Shown: positions 1 to 7,847 of the stretch, piece after piece
How the letters are laid out: the number at the start of each line of letters is the position of its first letter
Position numbering within the stretch: position 1 is the stretch's first letter
From: Candidatus Equinaster intestinalis
GTDB lineage: Bacteria > Bacillota_A > Clostridia > Oscillospirales > Acutalibacteraceae
Assembly (NCBI GenBank): GCA_018065375.1
Contig: JAGHTJ010000003.1
Location: forward strand, 1-22,529
Direction of reading: 5' to 3'
DNA length: 22,529 nucleotides
Notes under the pieces: generated by a model
The model's database searches: none
What the model was told of the DNA's origin: nothing
What the model saw: the letters and a program-made list of their open reading frames with translations, nothing else
Translations under genes and position numbers: made by a program

Positions 1-32
1 GTTATTTCTTTTACTAATTTTTCCTTTGCCAT
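1..32 (-). CDS. 5' end of a minus-strand gene, possibly prolyl-tRNA synthetase (partial)
   Basis: An ATG at 32 (minus) opens a frame reading MAKEKLVKEI and running off the left edge. It is preceded by an AGGTGA ribosome binding site eight bases upstream and a near-consensus promoter, so a real gene start is well supported. The ten visible residues resemble the N-terminus of the archaeal/eukaryotic-type prolyl-tRNA synthetase common in Clostridia, which often begins MAKEK-LVK-IT. That identification is recall from a very short match and should be treated as a guess. The gene lies downstream of aroC on the same strand, and no terminator separates them. Confidence 0.5.
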   Translation of the reverse strand, partial: MAKEKLVKEI

Positions 33-50
33 TTTTATCACCTAAAAAAC

Positions 51-78
51 ATTATACTACAATAATATATTTTTTCAA
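51..78 (-). promoter_or_regulatory. Sigma-A-type promoter for the gene leaving the left edge
   Basis: On the minus strand TTGAAA (78-73) is followed after 16 bases by a perfect TATAAT (56-51). The start codon lies 19 bases further on. The -35 box abuts the aroC stop codon. Confidence 0.7.
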
Positions 79-1164
79 CTATTTTTCGTCCCGAGCCAAA
101 AGTTCGGTAATTGCGAGGGCTACCGCCGCCTCTGCCGCCGGCAATCCGCGTGGGACAATGCAGGGGTCGTGTCTGCCCCCTACCGTAATAACGGTGTTCT
201 CTTTAGTTTTAAGATTTACCGTTTTCTGCTCTGCGGCTATGCTCGGCGTAGGCTTGAATACCGCGTTTACTATAATCGGCATACCCGTAGTCATTCCTCC
301 GCAAATGCCTCCGCAGTTATTGGTTTCGGTTTTTACGGTATCGCCATCGAAATAGTATGGGTCGTTTGCCTCGCTTCCGCGCAAAAACGAAAACTCAAAT
401 CCCGCTCCGAATGAAACTCCCTTTACCGCCGGAACTCCGAAAAGATATGAAGAAATTACATTCTCCACGCCGCCGAAAATATGATTGCCTATTCCAACCG
501 GCATACCGGTTACGGCTATTTGAACACTGCCGCCGATACTGTCGTTTTCCTTTTTTGCGGCAAGTATTTCTCTTTCCATATCCTCCCTGCAAGAGGGCGA
601 TACGGTTGCAAAATATTTTTCGGATAATTCATCGAGAAGCGCGGCATCTACCGCTATGCCATCAAATACCGTATCGAAGCTATCCCCGATATTATAAACG
701 TGACCGCCTACCGTAATGCCCTTCTCCTTTAAATAAAGCCTGCAAATCGAACCGAGCGCAACCATAACCGCCGTCATTCTGCCGGAAAAATGTCCGCTTC
801 CCCTCATATCTGCCTCGCCGCCGTATTTCACGAAGGCGGGATAATCTGCGTGAGATGGTCGCGGTGTAAATTTCAGATTATCGTAATCGGAGGATTTTGT
901 ATTGGTATTCTGAATTTTTATTTCGATTTTTTCGCCGGTTGTAACAAAATTTTCTACTCCCGAAACAAATTCCACCTTATCGGCTTCTTTGCGGGCTGTT
1001 GCCGTGGGGCCGTTACCCGGAGCGCGGCGGCTCATCTGCAATGCAATATAATTTTCATCAATTTTTATGCCCTTCGGCAAGCCGCTTATACTGCCGCAAA
1101 TGCAGTCTGTATGACTGCCTCCGACAATTTCAATTTTGATTTTTTCACCGAATGATGAGGTCAT
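79..1164 (-). CDS. aroC: Chorismate synthase
   Basis: Converts 5-enolpyruvylshikimate-3-phosphate to chorismate, the last step of the shikimate pathway, using reduced FMN in the cytoplasm. At 361 residues the length is normal. Family landmarks are in order: the N-terminal catalytic-His loop (GGSHTD, His18), the RRAPG...RKEADKVEF...SGV segment (~46-70), RPSHADY (~102-108, His105), SGRMTA (~127-132), NDSIGG (~207-212) and the C-terminal GGRHDPCIVPR (~329-339). I chose the ATG at 1164 because AAAGGAAAG lies just upstream and the protein then begins MTSSFG, as the family does; a TTG 33 bases further upstream has no such support. The first loop departs from the usual FGESHG, and RPSHAD replaces RPGHAD, so this is a divergent member. 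The gene is divergent from acpP and upstream of the gene at the left edge. Confidence 0.93.
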   Translation of the reverse strand: MTSSFGEKIKIEIVGGSHTDCICGSISGLPKGIKIDENYIALQMSRRAPGNGPTATARKEADKVEFVSGVENFVTTGEKIEIKIQNTNTKSSDYDNLKFTPRPSHADYPAFVKYGGEADMRGSGHFSGRMTAVMVALGSICRLYLKEKGITVGGHVYNIGDSFDTVFDGIAVDAALLDELSEKYFATVSPSCREDMEREILAAKKENDSIGGSVQIAVTGMPVGIGNHIFGGVENVISSYLFGVPAVKGVSFGAGFEFSFLRGSEANDPYYFDGDTVKTETNNCGGICGGMTTGMPIIVNAVFKPTPSIAAEQKTVNLKTKENTVITVGGRHDPCIVPRGLPAAEAAVALAITELLARDEK

Positions 1165-1190
1165 ATTTTCACTTTCCTTTAAAAAAACTG

Positions 1191-1219
1191 TTGACAAAAT
1201 CGGTTTTAGAACATATTAT
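1191..1219 (+). promoter_or_regulatory. Promoter for acpP
   Basis: A perfect TTGACA (1191-1196), a 17-base spacer and TATTAT (1214-1219) lie upstream of the acpP ribosome binding site. The minus-strand aroC leader overlaps the same interval. Confidence 0.8.
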
Positions 1220-1258
1220 CTATATACAGACATTTGTTTTTATGCAAATGCAATTTTC

Positions 1259-1264
1259 AGGAGG
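1259..1264 (+). promoter_or_regulatory. Ribosome binding site deciding the acpP start
   Basis: A perfect AGGAGG sits eight bases before the ATG at 1273. It rules out the upstream in-frame start at 1234, which lies before this site. Confidence 0.85.
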
Positions 1265-1272
1265 AAATTTTT

Positions 1273-1500
1273 ATGATATTTGAAAGAGTTAAAGAAATAT
1301 TGGCAGACCAGCTTGATGCATCCACCGATGATATGACGATGGAATCTGATATTGCAGATGACCTCGGTGCTGACAGTTTGGATGTTGTTGAATTGCTTAT
1401 GGCAATCGAGGACGAGTTTGATGTTGAAATTCCCGATGAGGAAATCGAAAACATTAAAACTATCGGAGATCTTGTTAAATACATAGAAGCAAACAAGTAA
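1273..1500 (+). CDS. acpP: Acyl carrier protein
   Basis: Small acidic carrier (75 residues) that tethers growing acyl chains through 4'-phosphopantetheine during type II fatty acid synthesis. The attachment motif GADSLD is present with Ser35 as the modified serine. The surrounding [22 protein letters not shown] helix-II/III region is textbook for the family. The start at 1273 follows a perfect AGGAGG and gives the usual [10 protein letters not shown] beginning. The gene stands alone rather than inside a fab cluster, with its own TTGACA promoter and a strong terminator 14 bases after the stop, so it is probably monocistronic and highly expressed. Confidence 0.96.
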   Translation: MIFERVKEILADQLDASTDDMTMESDIADDLGADSLDVVELLMAIEDEFDVEIPDEEIENIKTIGDLVKYIEANK

Positions 1501-1513
1501 TCAGCCTATTTTG

Positions 1514-1539
1514 GACCGCCCTACAGGGCGGTCTTTTTT
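1514..1539 (+). terminator. Intrinsic terminator of acpP
   Basis: GACCGCCC (1514-1521), loop TACA, GGGCGGTC (1526-1533), then TTTTTT. The perfect 8-bp GC-rich stem with a U-tract works in the plus direction. In the minus direction there is no U-tract, so it is a weaker stop for the permease gene whose stop codon (1538-1540) overlaps the T-run. Confidence 0.93.
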
Positions 1540-4495
1540 ATTGCAATTTTTTTCTTATCTTAATTACCGCTAAAATCACAAGGTTTGCGGCAATCGTTAA
1601 AAGAAGCGGAATGGCTATTGCCGCCGCAAATGCCCATATTCCCATACTGTGGGAAAGCATTACATCGCTTACGTTTGCCAAACTTATAACCGCCGTATGA
1701 AGCACGGCACCTACAACCAGACCGATTATTATGCCTGCCGCCGTTATAATCATATTTTCTGCAAAAATACTGCCGTTTTTCTCTCCCGAAATTCTTTCTC
1801 TGCGCTCGCGGAAATTAAGGAGGGTTGTAATAACTATTACCGCCAAACAAAGCAAGGAGGCCGCAATTATAAGCACCGTAAGCAGGGTTTTGATTTTATC
1901 CGCCGCATTACCGAAAATTCCGAATTCGTCCGCCGTAAAGGATACCGCGGAAACCTTTCCGGTTTGAAGAAGCTTTGAGGTTATTTCGCCCTTATTATAG
2001 CCTGCCGTTCCGTTTTTGATGAGAATGGTATCGCCGAAATCGTTTGCAAAATCGGCGCAGACATTTTTACCCAAAAAGATGTAATTGCCGATATATCCTC
2101 TGCAAATGCCGGTAATCTTAACCTTTACGGTTTTATCCTTGCGGGCAAGCTCGATTTCGTCCGACTTACCTATTCCCGCCGCCGAAGCAAAATTGCGGCT
2201 TACAATTACCGAGTTTTCATCAATACCTATGGAGCTTCCAAATGTGTTTTTAAGGTTGTAATATTCTCCGAATTTTTCGTTATCACACAAAACTGCCGTG
2301 GCTTCGCTCGCCTTTTCGTTATATATAACGCTGATTTTAGACTGCTTTACCGATATATAATCCTCGATAATTTCCTTATTTTCCACAGCTCCGATAATTT
2401 CCTCATTGCTTACCTCATCGCTATCCGACAAGGCAATCGCCGCATCAAAGGGGCGAAGCTTATACTGTATTTCGGTTACACTGCCTATTGAATGATTTAT
2501 GGCAAGGCAGGAGAATATAAGCGATACAGTACCGATTATGCCTATCATCATAACGGCAAGTCTGCTTTTATATGTGAAAATTCCTTTAAGGATTGATTTT
2601 TTCTTCTCGCTGTATTTAGCCCAGCGTTTTTTCTTTTTCTGCAGGAAAATCGGCTTTTCGGGGATTTCCTTTGCAGACCTCAAAAGCTGTGCGGGGGAGC
2701 CCTTTAAAAGCTTTATACAGCTTAACAGTGTTACGGCAAGAACGAGCACCGCCTCAATAAGAAGTGCGCCGAAGGTTGCAAAGGGCCGGAAGAGAAGCTC
2801 CATTTCGGGGAAATTATAGAAAACCGAATATGTGTTGAACATAAGCTTCGGTATTACGATTACTCCCGCAACAACCCCCGTAATTCCGCCGATAAGTGTA
2901 GCGGAAAGGGCATACAGAGCATATTTTACCGTTATGGCTCTATCGGAATATCCGAGGCTCTGCCATATACCGAGTTCTCTGCGCTGATTGTTTATCATTC
3001 TGCCTATAAGGGTAAGCACAAGGCTTACGGCAACTATAAAGAATATAACCGGGAAAAAGCCCGAAATGGTATTTATTTTCTGGGCATTCATCAGAAAACT
3101 GTTAAAGCTTATATTATCTTCCCTTGTAAGCACCGACCATTTCTGCTCGTAATTACCCTCATCACCCTCGAAGCTTTCCATGTGCTGTTCGGCATTATCA
3201 ACCTTTTCACCTGCAAGTCCCTTTAAAATCGAATACTCCGATTTAAGACTTTTAAGGGTGTTTTTCTTGGTTTCCAAATCCTTTTTTTGTGCTGTAAGCT
3301 GTGCATTTGCCGCTTCATACTTTTGAAGCGCCTTTTCGTATTCCGTAAGCTCTTTTGGCGCTTCGGGCTCGCTTGAAACAACTTCGGATTCGGCTGTGCT
3401 TTCGGTTTCGGAGTTATCCGGTTCGGTCGCTTCGCTTTCCGTAGGTTCTTCCCCCGGTTCGGGAGCAAAAAGCCTGTCAGCATCAACCGTTACCATTACC
3501 CTGCTTGTAGTGGCATCAATAGAAGTTACGAGGTTATCCGCTTCAACTTTCAGGCGGGCAACCTCCTCTTCCTTTACCTTAATTGCCGCTTCGAGCTCGG
3601 TTATATTTTTTTCGAGGGAGCTTATATTTCTTGAAACGGTTTTAAGCTCCTCCTCGGTTTGTCCTTTTACGTATTCATAACGCTTCTGGGCAATATTGCG
3701 GTCGTCCTCATACTGACTGCTCAAGGTTTCGGCGAAGTTTGCCGAGCGCTCATTACCGAGCTTGGTAATATCCGCCTTTATGCCCTTTATCTTTTCGGTA
3801 TAATCCTTATCGAAGGTAGAAAGGTCATCTTTATCCTTCACGGTACAGAGAATTTCATTATAGAGAACATCGCTCGCAAAAATTTCATCACTTACATAAA
3901 CGATTATTTCGGTTTTACCGTTACCTATCGGGGCATCTTCCTTGATATTCGAGGTGAATTCGGGAGTATTTACAAATCCGGTTACGGTAAAGGTGTTTTC
4001 AATACAACCCTCGGTATTGGTAAGAAGCGCCAAACGGTCTCCTATCTTTACATTTACATCGGTGGCATTAGTAGTTACAACAAGACAGCTTTTCGGTGTG
4101 GCGGGATAACTGCCCTCTTTAAGAACCGGCATATCCACCAGCGCCGCCGCATTTGCCTCAAGCACAGAGCGGTCCACACTTCTTACGTATGTGGCATAGC
4201 TTCCCGCACCGTTTATCGAAGATAGCGAATAAAGGGAATGCGCCGGCTGTATTTTATCGAGATACTCGAGCCTTTCAACCTGATGTATGTCCTCATCAAG
4301 AAAACCGTGCGATGCCGTTATTTTTATATCGTGAAAATTGGTTTCGTTATAATAATCGTTTACCGAAGCCTTAATATCGGGCACGCAGGAAAAAAGTCCC
4401 GACAGAAAGCCGACACCGATAAGTGTCATAACAACTATCGTTACAAAACTCACGATATTTCTTTTAATTTCTTTTTTCAAAAATCTGAAATCCAT
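1538..4495 (-). CDS. FtsX-type ABC transporter permease with extracytoplasmic coiled coil
   Basis: Membrane subunit of 985 residues. One transmembrane helix lies near the N-terminus (~13-33), followed by a ~440-residue extracytoplasmic region. This contains heptad-rich coiled-coil segments (~240-325 and ~385-425) separated by an acidic Pro/Glu/Ser/Thr stretch (~345-382). Then comes a first FtsX domain (~478-605, three helices, with the characteristic RRELGIWQSLGYSDRAI coupling segment), a further helix (~648-668), a second extracytoplasmic region and a final three-helix block (~870-892, 912-935, 953-976). Two FtsX modules in one chain is the layout of permeases of the MacB/FtsX superfamily, which mostly move lipids, peptides or transmit force rather than import sugars. 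It begins two bases after the stop of the upstream ATPase-fusion gene (TAA-CG-ATG), so the two are almost certainly co-translated partners. The substrate cannot be read from the sequence. Confidence 0.9.
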   Translation of the reverse strand: MDFRFLKKEIKRNIVSFVTIVVMTLIGVGFLSGLFSCVPDIKASVNDYYNETNFHDIKITASHGFLDEDIHQVERLEYLDKIQPAHSLYSLSSINGAGSYATYVRSVDRSVLEANAAALVDMPVLKEGSYPATPKSCLVVTTNATDVNVKIGDRLALLTNTEGCIENTFTVTGFVNTPEFTSNIKEDAPIGNGKTEIIVYVSDEIFASDVLYNEILCTVKDKDDLSTFDKDYTEKIKGIKADITKLGNERSANFAETLSSQYEDDRNIAQKRYEYVKGQTEEELKTVSRNISSLEKNITELEAAIKVKEEEVARLKVEADNLVTSIDATTSRVMVTVDADRLFAPEPGEEPTESEATEPDNSETESTAESEVVSSEPEAPKELTEYEKALQKYEAANAQLTAQKKDLETKKNTLKSLKSEYSILKGLAGEKVDNAEQHMESFEGDEGNYEQKWSVLTREDNISFNSFLMNAQKINTISGFFPVIFFIVAVSLVLTLIGRMINNQRRELGIWQSLGYSDRAITVKYALYALSATLIGGITGVVAGVIVIPKLMFNTYSVFYNFPEMELLFRPFATFGALLIEAVLVLAVTLLSCIKLLKGSPAQLLRSAKEIPEKPIFLQKKKKRWAKYSEKKKSILKGIFTYKSRLAVMMIGIIGTVSLIFSCLAINHSIGSVTEIQYKLRPFDAAIALSDSDEVSNEEIIGAVENKEIIEDYISVKQSKISVIYNEKASEATAVLCDNEKFGEYYNLKNTFGSSIGIDENSVIVSRNFASAAGIGKSDEIELARKDKTVKVKITGICRGYIGNYIFLGKNVCADFANDFGDTILIKNGTAGYNKGEITSKLLQTGKVSAVSFTADEFGIFGNAADKIKTLLTVLIIAASLLCLAVIVITTLLNFRERRERISGEKNGSIFAENMIITAAGIIIGLVVGAVLHTAVISLANVSDVMLSHSMGIWAFAAAIAIPLLLTIAANLVILAVIKIRKKLQ

Positions 4496-4497
4496 CG

Positions 4498-7400
4498 TTA
4501 CAGTTCTATCCTTTCAAGTGCCGTTGGCATCGGGTTTACTGCTTCGTCTGCAATCTTGCCCGCTTTAAGCCTTATCACCCTATCCGCCATATCGCATATC
4601 GCGCCGTTGCTTGTTGCAACGATTACGGTTTTTTCGGTAAGACGGCTTGTTTCGTGCAGGAAATGAAGTATCTGTTTTGCCTGCTGTGAATCCATATTAT
4701 ATGTGGGCTCATCGCAGAGAATTATCTGCGGATTTTTGGCAAGTGAACGCGCAACGGCAACCTTTTTACGCTCAAACTCGGTAAGGGAGGAAACCTTTTC
4801 GTTTTGTCTGCCGCCCATACCCACAGAGCGAAGCGCAAGGGATATATCGAGCACCTGCTGTTTACTTTCGCAGGCAAGCTCAATATTATCGGAAACGGAA
4901 TAGCCGTCAATCAGATTATCGCTCGCGAATATAAAGGCAACGTCTTTTCTTCTGTACGAGCTCAATGCCGCTTCACCGAGCTTATTTATTTTAACATCGT
5001 TTACCGAGAGAGTGCCGATATCCGCCCTTTCCATACCGCCCAAAATATTGAGCAGGGTGGTTTTACCCGAATTTTCTTCGCCGTAAATTACTACGAATTC
5101 GCCCGCCTTTATCGAAAATTCGAGACTATCCAGCACGGTTTTTTCGCCGTACTTTTTAGAAATTTCCGAAGCCTCAAGAAGCGCCGCTTCATTTTTGCGC
5201 GCCAGGAATTTTGCGCCGAGTGATTCAAAATATATCAAATTTTCGGTTTCACCCTGCAATGCGCGTACATTATACTGATTGGCATAAAGTATGATTTTAA
5301 GCTCATTTTCGCCGTTTTCAAGATAACTTGTAATATCGAAGCTGAAGGGCGGCAGATACATACTGCCTAAATGCTTGCCGTTTAAATACAACTCCATATC
5401 AAGGCCGTAAAAACGCTTTAATTCGAGCATATATTTCATATCAAACTGCTTTTCATACTCGAATTTCTGGTAAAGCTCCATACTTCCCGAGAAAAACCAG
5501 AAGCCGCTTTCAAGCACCCTTTCGAGTGAAATCATTTCGGGCAGAGGCTCTATTACAAAATCATTTTCGGTGCAAACCGTTCCCTCCTCCGAGCGAATGG
5601 GTTTTCTTGCAATAACCGAGAAATTTCCGCGCAAGAGCAGATTTGAATAAAAGTTTTTATCTTTTAAGTAATTCTGTGTAAAATCAGCCGTTTCAAGTGT
5701 TATCGAGTTTTCGCCCTCGGTGATATATTCGCTGATATTAAGCGGCTCGCCGTGATTCATAACCACGGGTGTTCCGTTTACCGAAACCGCGAATTTTTCC
5801 TGATTTTTAAAATAGAGGGATATTTGCATATCCTCGGTAAGCTTGCCTACGGTAAAGGGGAAAACAAATTTAGCCTTTTGAACATTTTTCTTTTGAGAAA
5901 GCTTATTTACTGCGGCAAAAAGCGTTGTGTTCTTCATAACCCGATAGGAAGCCGCAACATTACACTTATTGAGTACCAAGGTATTTGAATCGGTGCGCAC
6001 CAAATCAAAATAGGGCGACACCTGCAAATTTTCGGTGAAATCTTCAAGATTTTCTACATTTTTCGCCTTGCCCGTAATGAAAATCACGGTGCCGAAATAG
6101 TTTTTATCAAGCTCTATTATCTGCTTGCCCATCACCTTGCCGATTTTATTACTCATTGTGCAGGAGTTTTCCTTAAACAAAACCGTATCAAGGCGCAAAA
6201 TATCATCAAAGCTTGTAAAGGAAACCTTGCCGCCGTTTATATTTGAGGCAAGATAGAGCATACGGTTATTATCGAGCATTTCGGCATACAAATCAATCTG
6301 CGAATCGGCAAATACCGGATTTGAAGAACGCCGCAAAACCGAAAATTCGCTTCTGGTGAGTGGTCTTATAAGCTCGGAAATTTCACCGATTTTTTTACTT
6401 TTAAAGCCGTCTATTTTTTCGGGCAGATCGCCCACGGTGTATATTCTGCCGCCGTTTTCGGCAAATTTCATTATAAAGCCCGCCGTTTTCGGCAAAACGG
6501 TATATCCCGAAATAAGAACGAGCCCGGTATAGGTATTTCCGCCCGCACTTACAAGCGCTCCGCTTATTTTTGCATCAACGCCGAGCTGATTTTCGTTTAC
6601 AATATCGTATAAAACGTGGGCGTGATTAAGGCTTTCTATTTCGTCATCAATAACAGATGAATAGTTTTCTATCGGAGTATAATCGTCTATGGCATACTCC
6701 CCCATCGCCGTACTCGAAGGGAATACAATGAGGCAATCGGTAATCTTTTTGCCCATACAAAGAGCATTTCCGAGGGTGTTTATGTAGTTATAGAGAATTT
6801 CGCGTTTTTTGAGCAGAACCTCGTTTTGCACACCGCTTTCAATACAAAAACGCTTTACTCCCGATGCCAAAAGGCGGTCTATAAGAAGCTTGAGCTCGGC
6901 AAGCGGCAATACGCAAAAATCCTCATAGGATATTTTTGCAACCGTTCTTTTACGGCTTACATCAAGATAATACTTGATATATCTTCTTATAAAACCGTTT
7001 TTACGGATTTCTTTCGGACAATCAAGAAAAACATTATCGAAGCCCGAAGAAAATCCTATCGTATTGAGGTTTGGTATAATCTGTCTTTCAATTCGCATAT
7101 CAGCCGAGGTAAAGCCGTAAAATTTAGCCCTCTCGGAATGTGCTTCGTTTTTAATTTTTTCGATGAAATTATCCTTTATAAGCTCTGCAATAAGCGAATA
7201 GTATCTTGCTCTGAAACGCTCACTTCCGGTGGTTTTGAAGAAGAGCATAAGAAGCTTATCGGTAATTTCCTCACCGTATTTATCGAAATAGGCCTGTTTT
7301 ACCGCCTCCGACCAAATGGGAAGCCGCATAAAAATTCCGTTATCAACCGCATAAAAGCTTCTGCCGCGCGAATTTTTCTTTGCAAAGTCTATCAATGCCG

Positions 7401-7731
7401 CCGCAGATTTTTCACCCGTTAAATTTACCGCCGCCTTTGAGGTTTCATAATAAACCACATAATAATCGGGTCTTATATATTTTTGCTTGGTGATAATATC
7501 CTGCTCGTATTTATAGCTTGCTATTACGTGCTCGGGCAGATTTTCAATATCGGTTACCTGCATCGCCCTTAAAACCCTTGCCGCTATTACGGGCTGTTCC
7601 CTTACCACCGCCGCGCAGGTTTTTGCATCAAAAACAACACCGTCTGCAAATTGCGGCTCCTCGATAATGAAATTTTCCGGACTTTCATTGAGCTTATCCT
7701 TTAATTCTTCATAAAAATAAAACTTTTCCAT
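4498..7731 (-). CDS. Fusion protein: GH106-like glycoside hydrolase region plus degenerate ABC ATPase
   Basis: A continuous 1077-residue frame. Residues ~1-340 look like the barrel part of GH106-like/unclassified glycosidases (the segment FFKTTGSERFRARYYS and the helix LKLLIDRLLASGVKRF). Residues ~330-445 are a GATase-like Rossmann domain typical of these enzymes (DCLIVFPSS...GLVLISGYTVLP...FAENGGRIYTVGDLP). Residues ~620-830 are beta-sandwich domains, including a GH2-type sugar-binding-like fold (FDMKYMLELKRF...LYLNGKHLG...FDITSYLENGENEL). Residues ~850-1065 are an ABC ATPase with Walker A GEENSGKTT (Lys890) and Walker B IILCDEPT (Asp1007, Glu1008). The Q-loop Gln is Ala936, the LSGGQ signature reads LTEFE (983-987) and the H-loop His is Ser1041. 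There is no signal peptide or membrane helix, so both halves should be cytoplasmic. The ATG at 7731 follows GGTGGAA. The gene is first in an operon with the permease. Whether either half is catalytically active is open. Confidence 0.85.
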   Translation of the reverse strand: MEKFYFYEELKDKLNESPENFIIEEPQFADGVVFDAKTCAAVVREQPVIAARVLRAMQVTDIENLPEHVIASYKYEQDIITKQKYIRPDYYVVYYETSKAAVNLTGEKSAAALIDFAKKNSRGRSFYAVDNGIFMRLPIWSEAVKQAYFDKYGEEITDKLLMLFFKTTGSERFRARYYSLIAELIKDNFIEKIKNEAHSERAKFYGFTSADMRIERQIIPNLNTIGFSSGFDNVFLDCPKEIRKNGFIRRYIKYYLDVSRKRTVAKISYEDFCVLPLAELKLLIDRLLASGVKRFCIESGVQNEVLLKKREILYNYINTLGNALCMGKKITDCLIVFPSSTAMGEYAIDDYTPIENYSSVIDDEIESLNHAHVLYDIVNENQLGVDAKISGALVSAGGNTYTGLVLISGYTVLPKTAGFIMKFAENGGRIYTVGDLPEKIDGFKSKKIGEISELIRPLTRSEFSVLRRSSNPVFADSQIDLYAEMLDNNRMLYLASNINGGKVSFTSFDDILRLDTVLFKENSCTMSNKIGKVMGKQIIELDKNYFGTVIFITGKAKNVENLEDFTENLQVSPYFDLVRTDSNTLVLNKCNVAASYRVMKNTTLFAAVNKLSQKKNVQKAKFVFPFTVGKLTEDMQISLYFKNQEKFAVSVNGTPVVMNHGEPLNISEYITEGENSITLETADFTQNYLKDKNFYSNLLLRGNFSVIARKPIRSEEGTVCTENDFVIEPLPEMISLERVLESGFWFFSGSMELYQKFEYEKQFDMKYMLELKRFYGLDMELYLNGKHLGSMYLPPFSFDITSYLENGENELKIILYANQYNVRALQGETENLIYFESLGAKFLARKNEAALLEASEISKKYGEKTVLDSLEFSIKAGEFVVIYGEENSGKTTLLNILGGMERADIGTLSVNDVKINKLGEAALSSYRRKDVAFIFASDNLIDGYSVSDNIELACESKQQVLDISLALRSVGMGGRQNEKVSSLTEFERKKVAVARSLAKNPQIILCDEPTYNMDSQQAKQILHFLHETSRLTEKTVIVATSNGAICDMADRVIRLKAGKIADEAVNPMPTALERIEL

Positions 7732-7775
7732 CTTTTATTCCACCGTTTCAAAAGACGTTATATATATTCTATTTT

Positions 7776-7804
7776 ATTATAATATACAACTGCCGAAAAA
7801 ACAA
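7776..7804 (-). promoter_or_regulatory. Promoter of the glycosidase-ABC fusion/permease operon
   Basis: Minus-strand TTGTTT (7804-7799), a 17-base spacer and a perfect TATAAT (7781-7776), 45 bases before the start codon. A second possible pair further downstream (TTGTAT and TATATA) is weaker. Confidence 0.6.
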
Positions 7805-7836
7805 CAAAAAAAGAGGCGTAACGCCTCTTTTTTTAT
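7803..7836 (-). terminator. Terminator of the MacB-like exporter gene
   Basis: GAGGCG-TAA-CGCCTC (7813-7827) is flanked by an A-run on the left and a T-run on the right, so it forms a terminator on either strand. It lies 11 bases past the stop of the 7848-10484 gene and separates it from the fusion operon, whose promoter begins at its edge. Confidence 0.88.
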
Positions 7837-7847
7837 AAAATATTCGA

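Noticed and set aside
1165..1197. TTG start extending chorismate synthase by 11 residues
   Set aside because: The added residues do not match the family, whose N-terminus begins close to the catalytic loop, and the ATG at 1164 has a good ribosome binding site.
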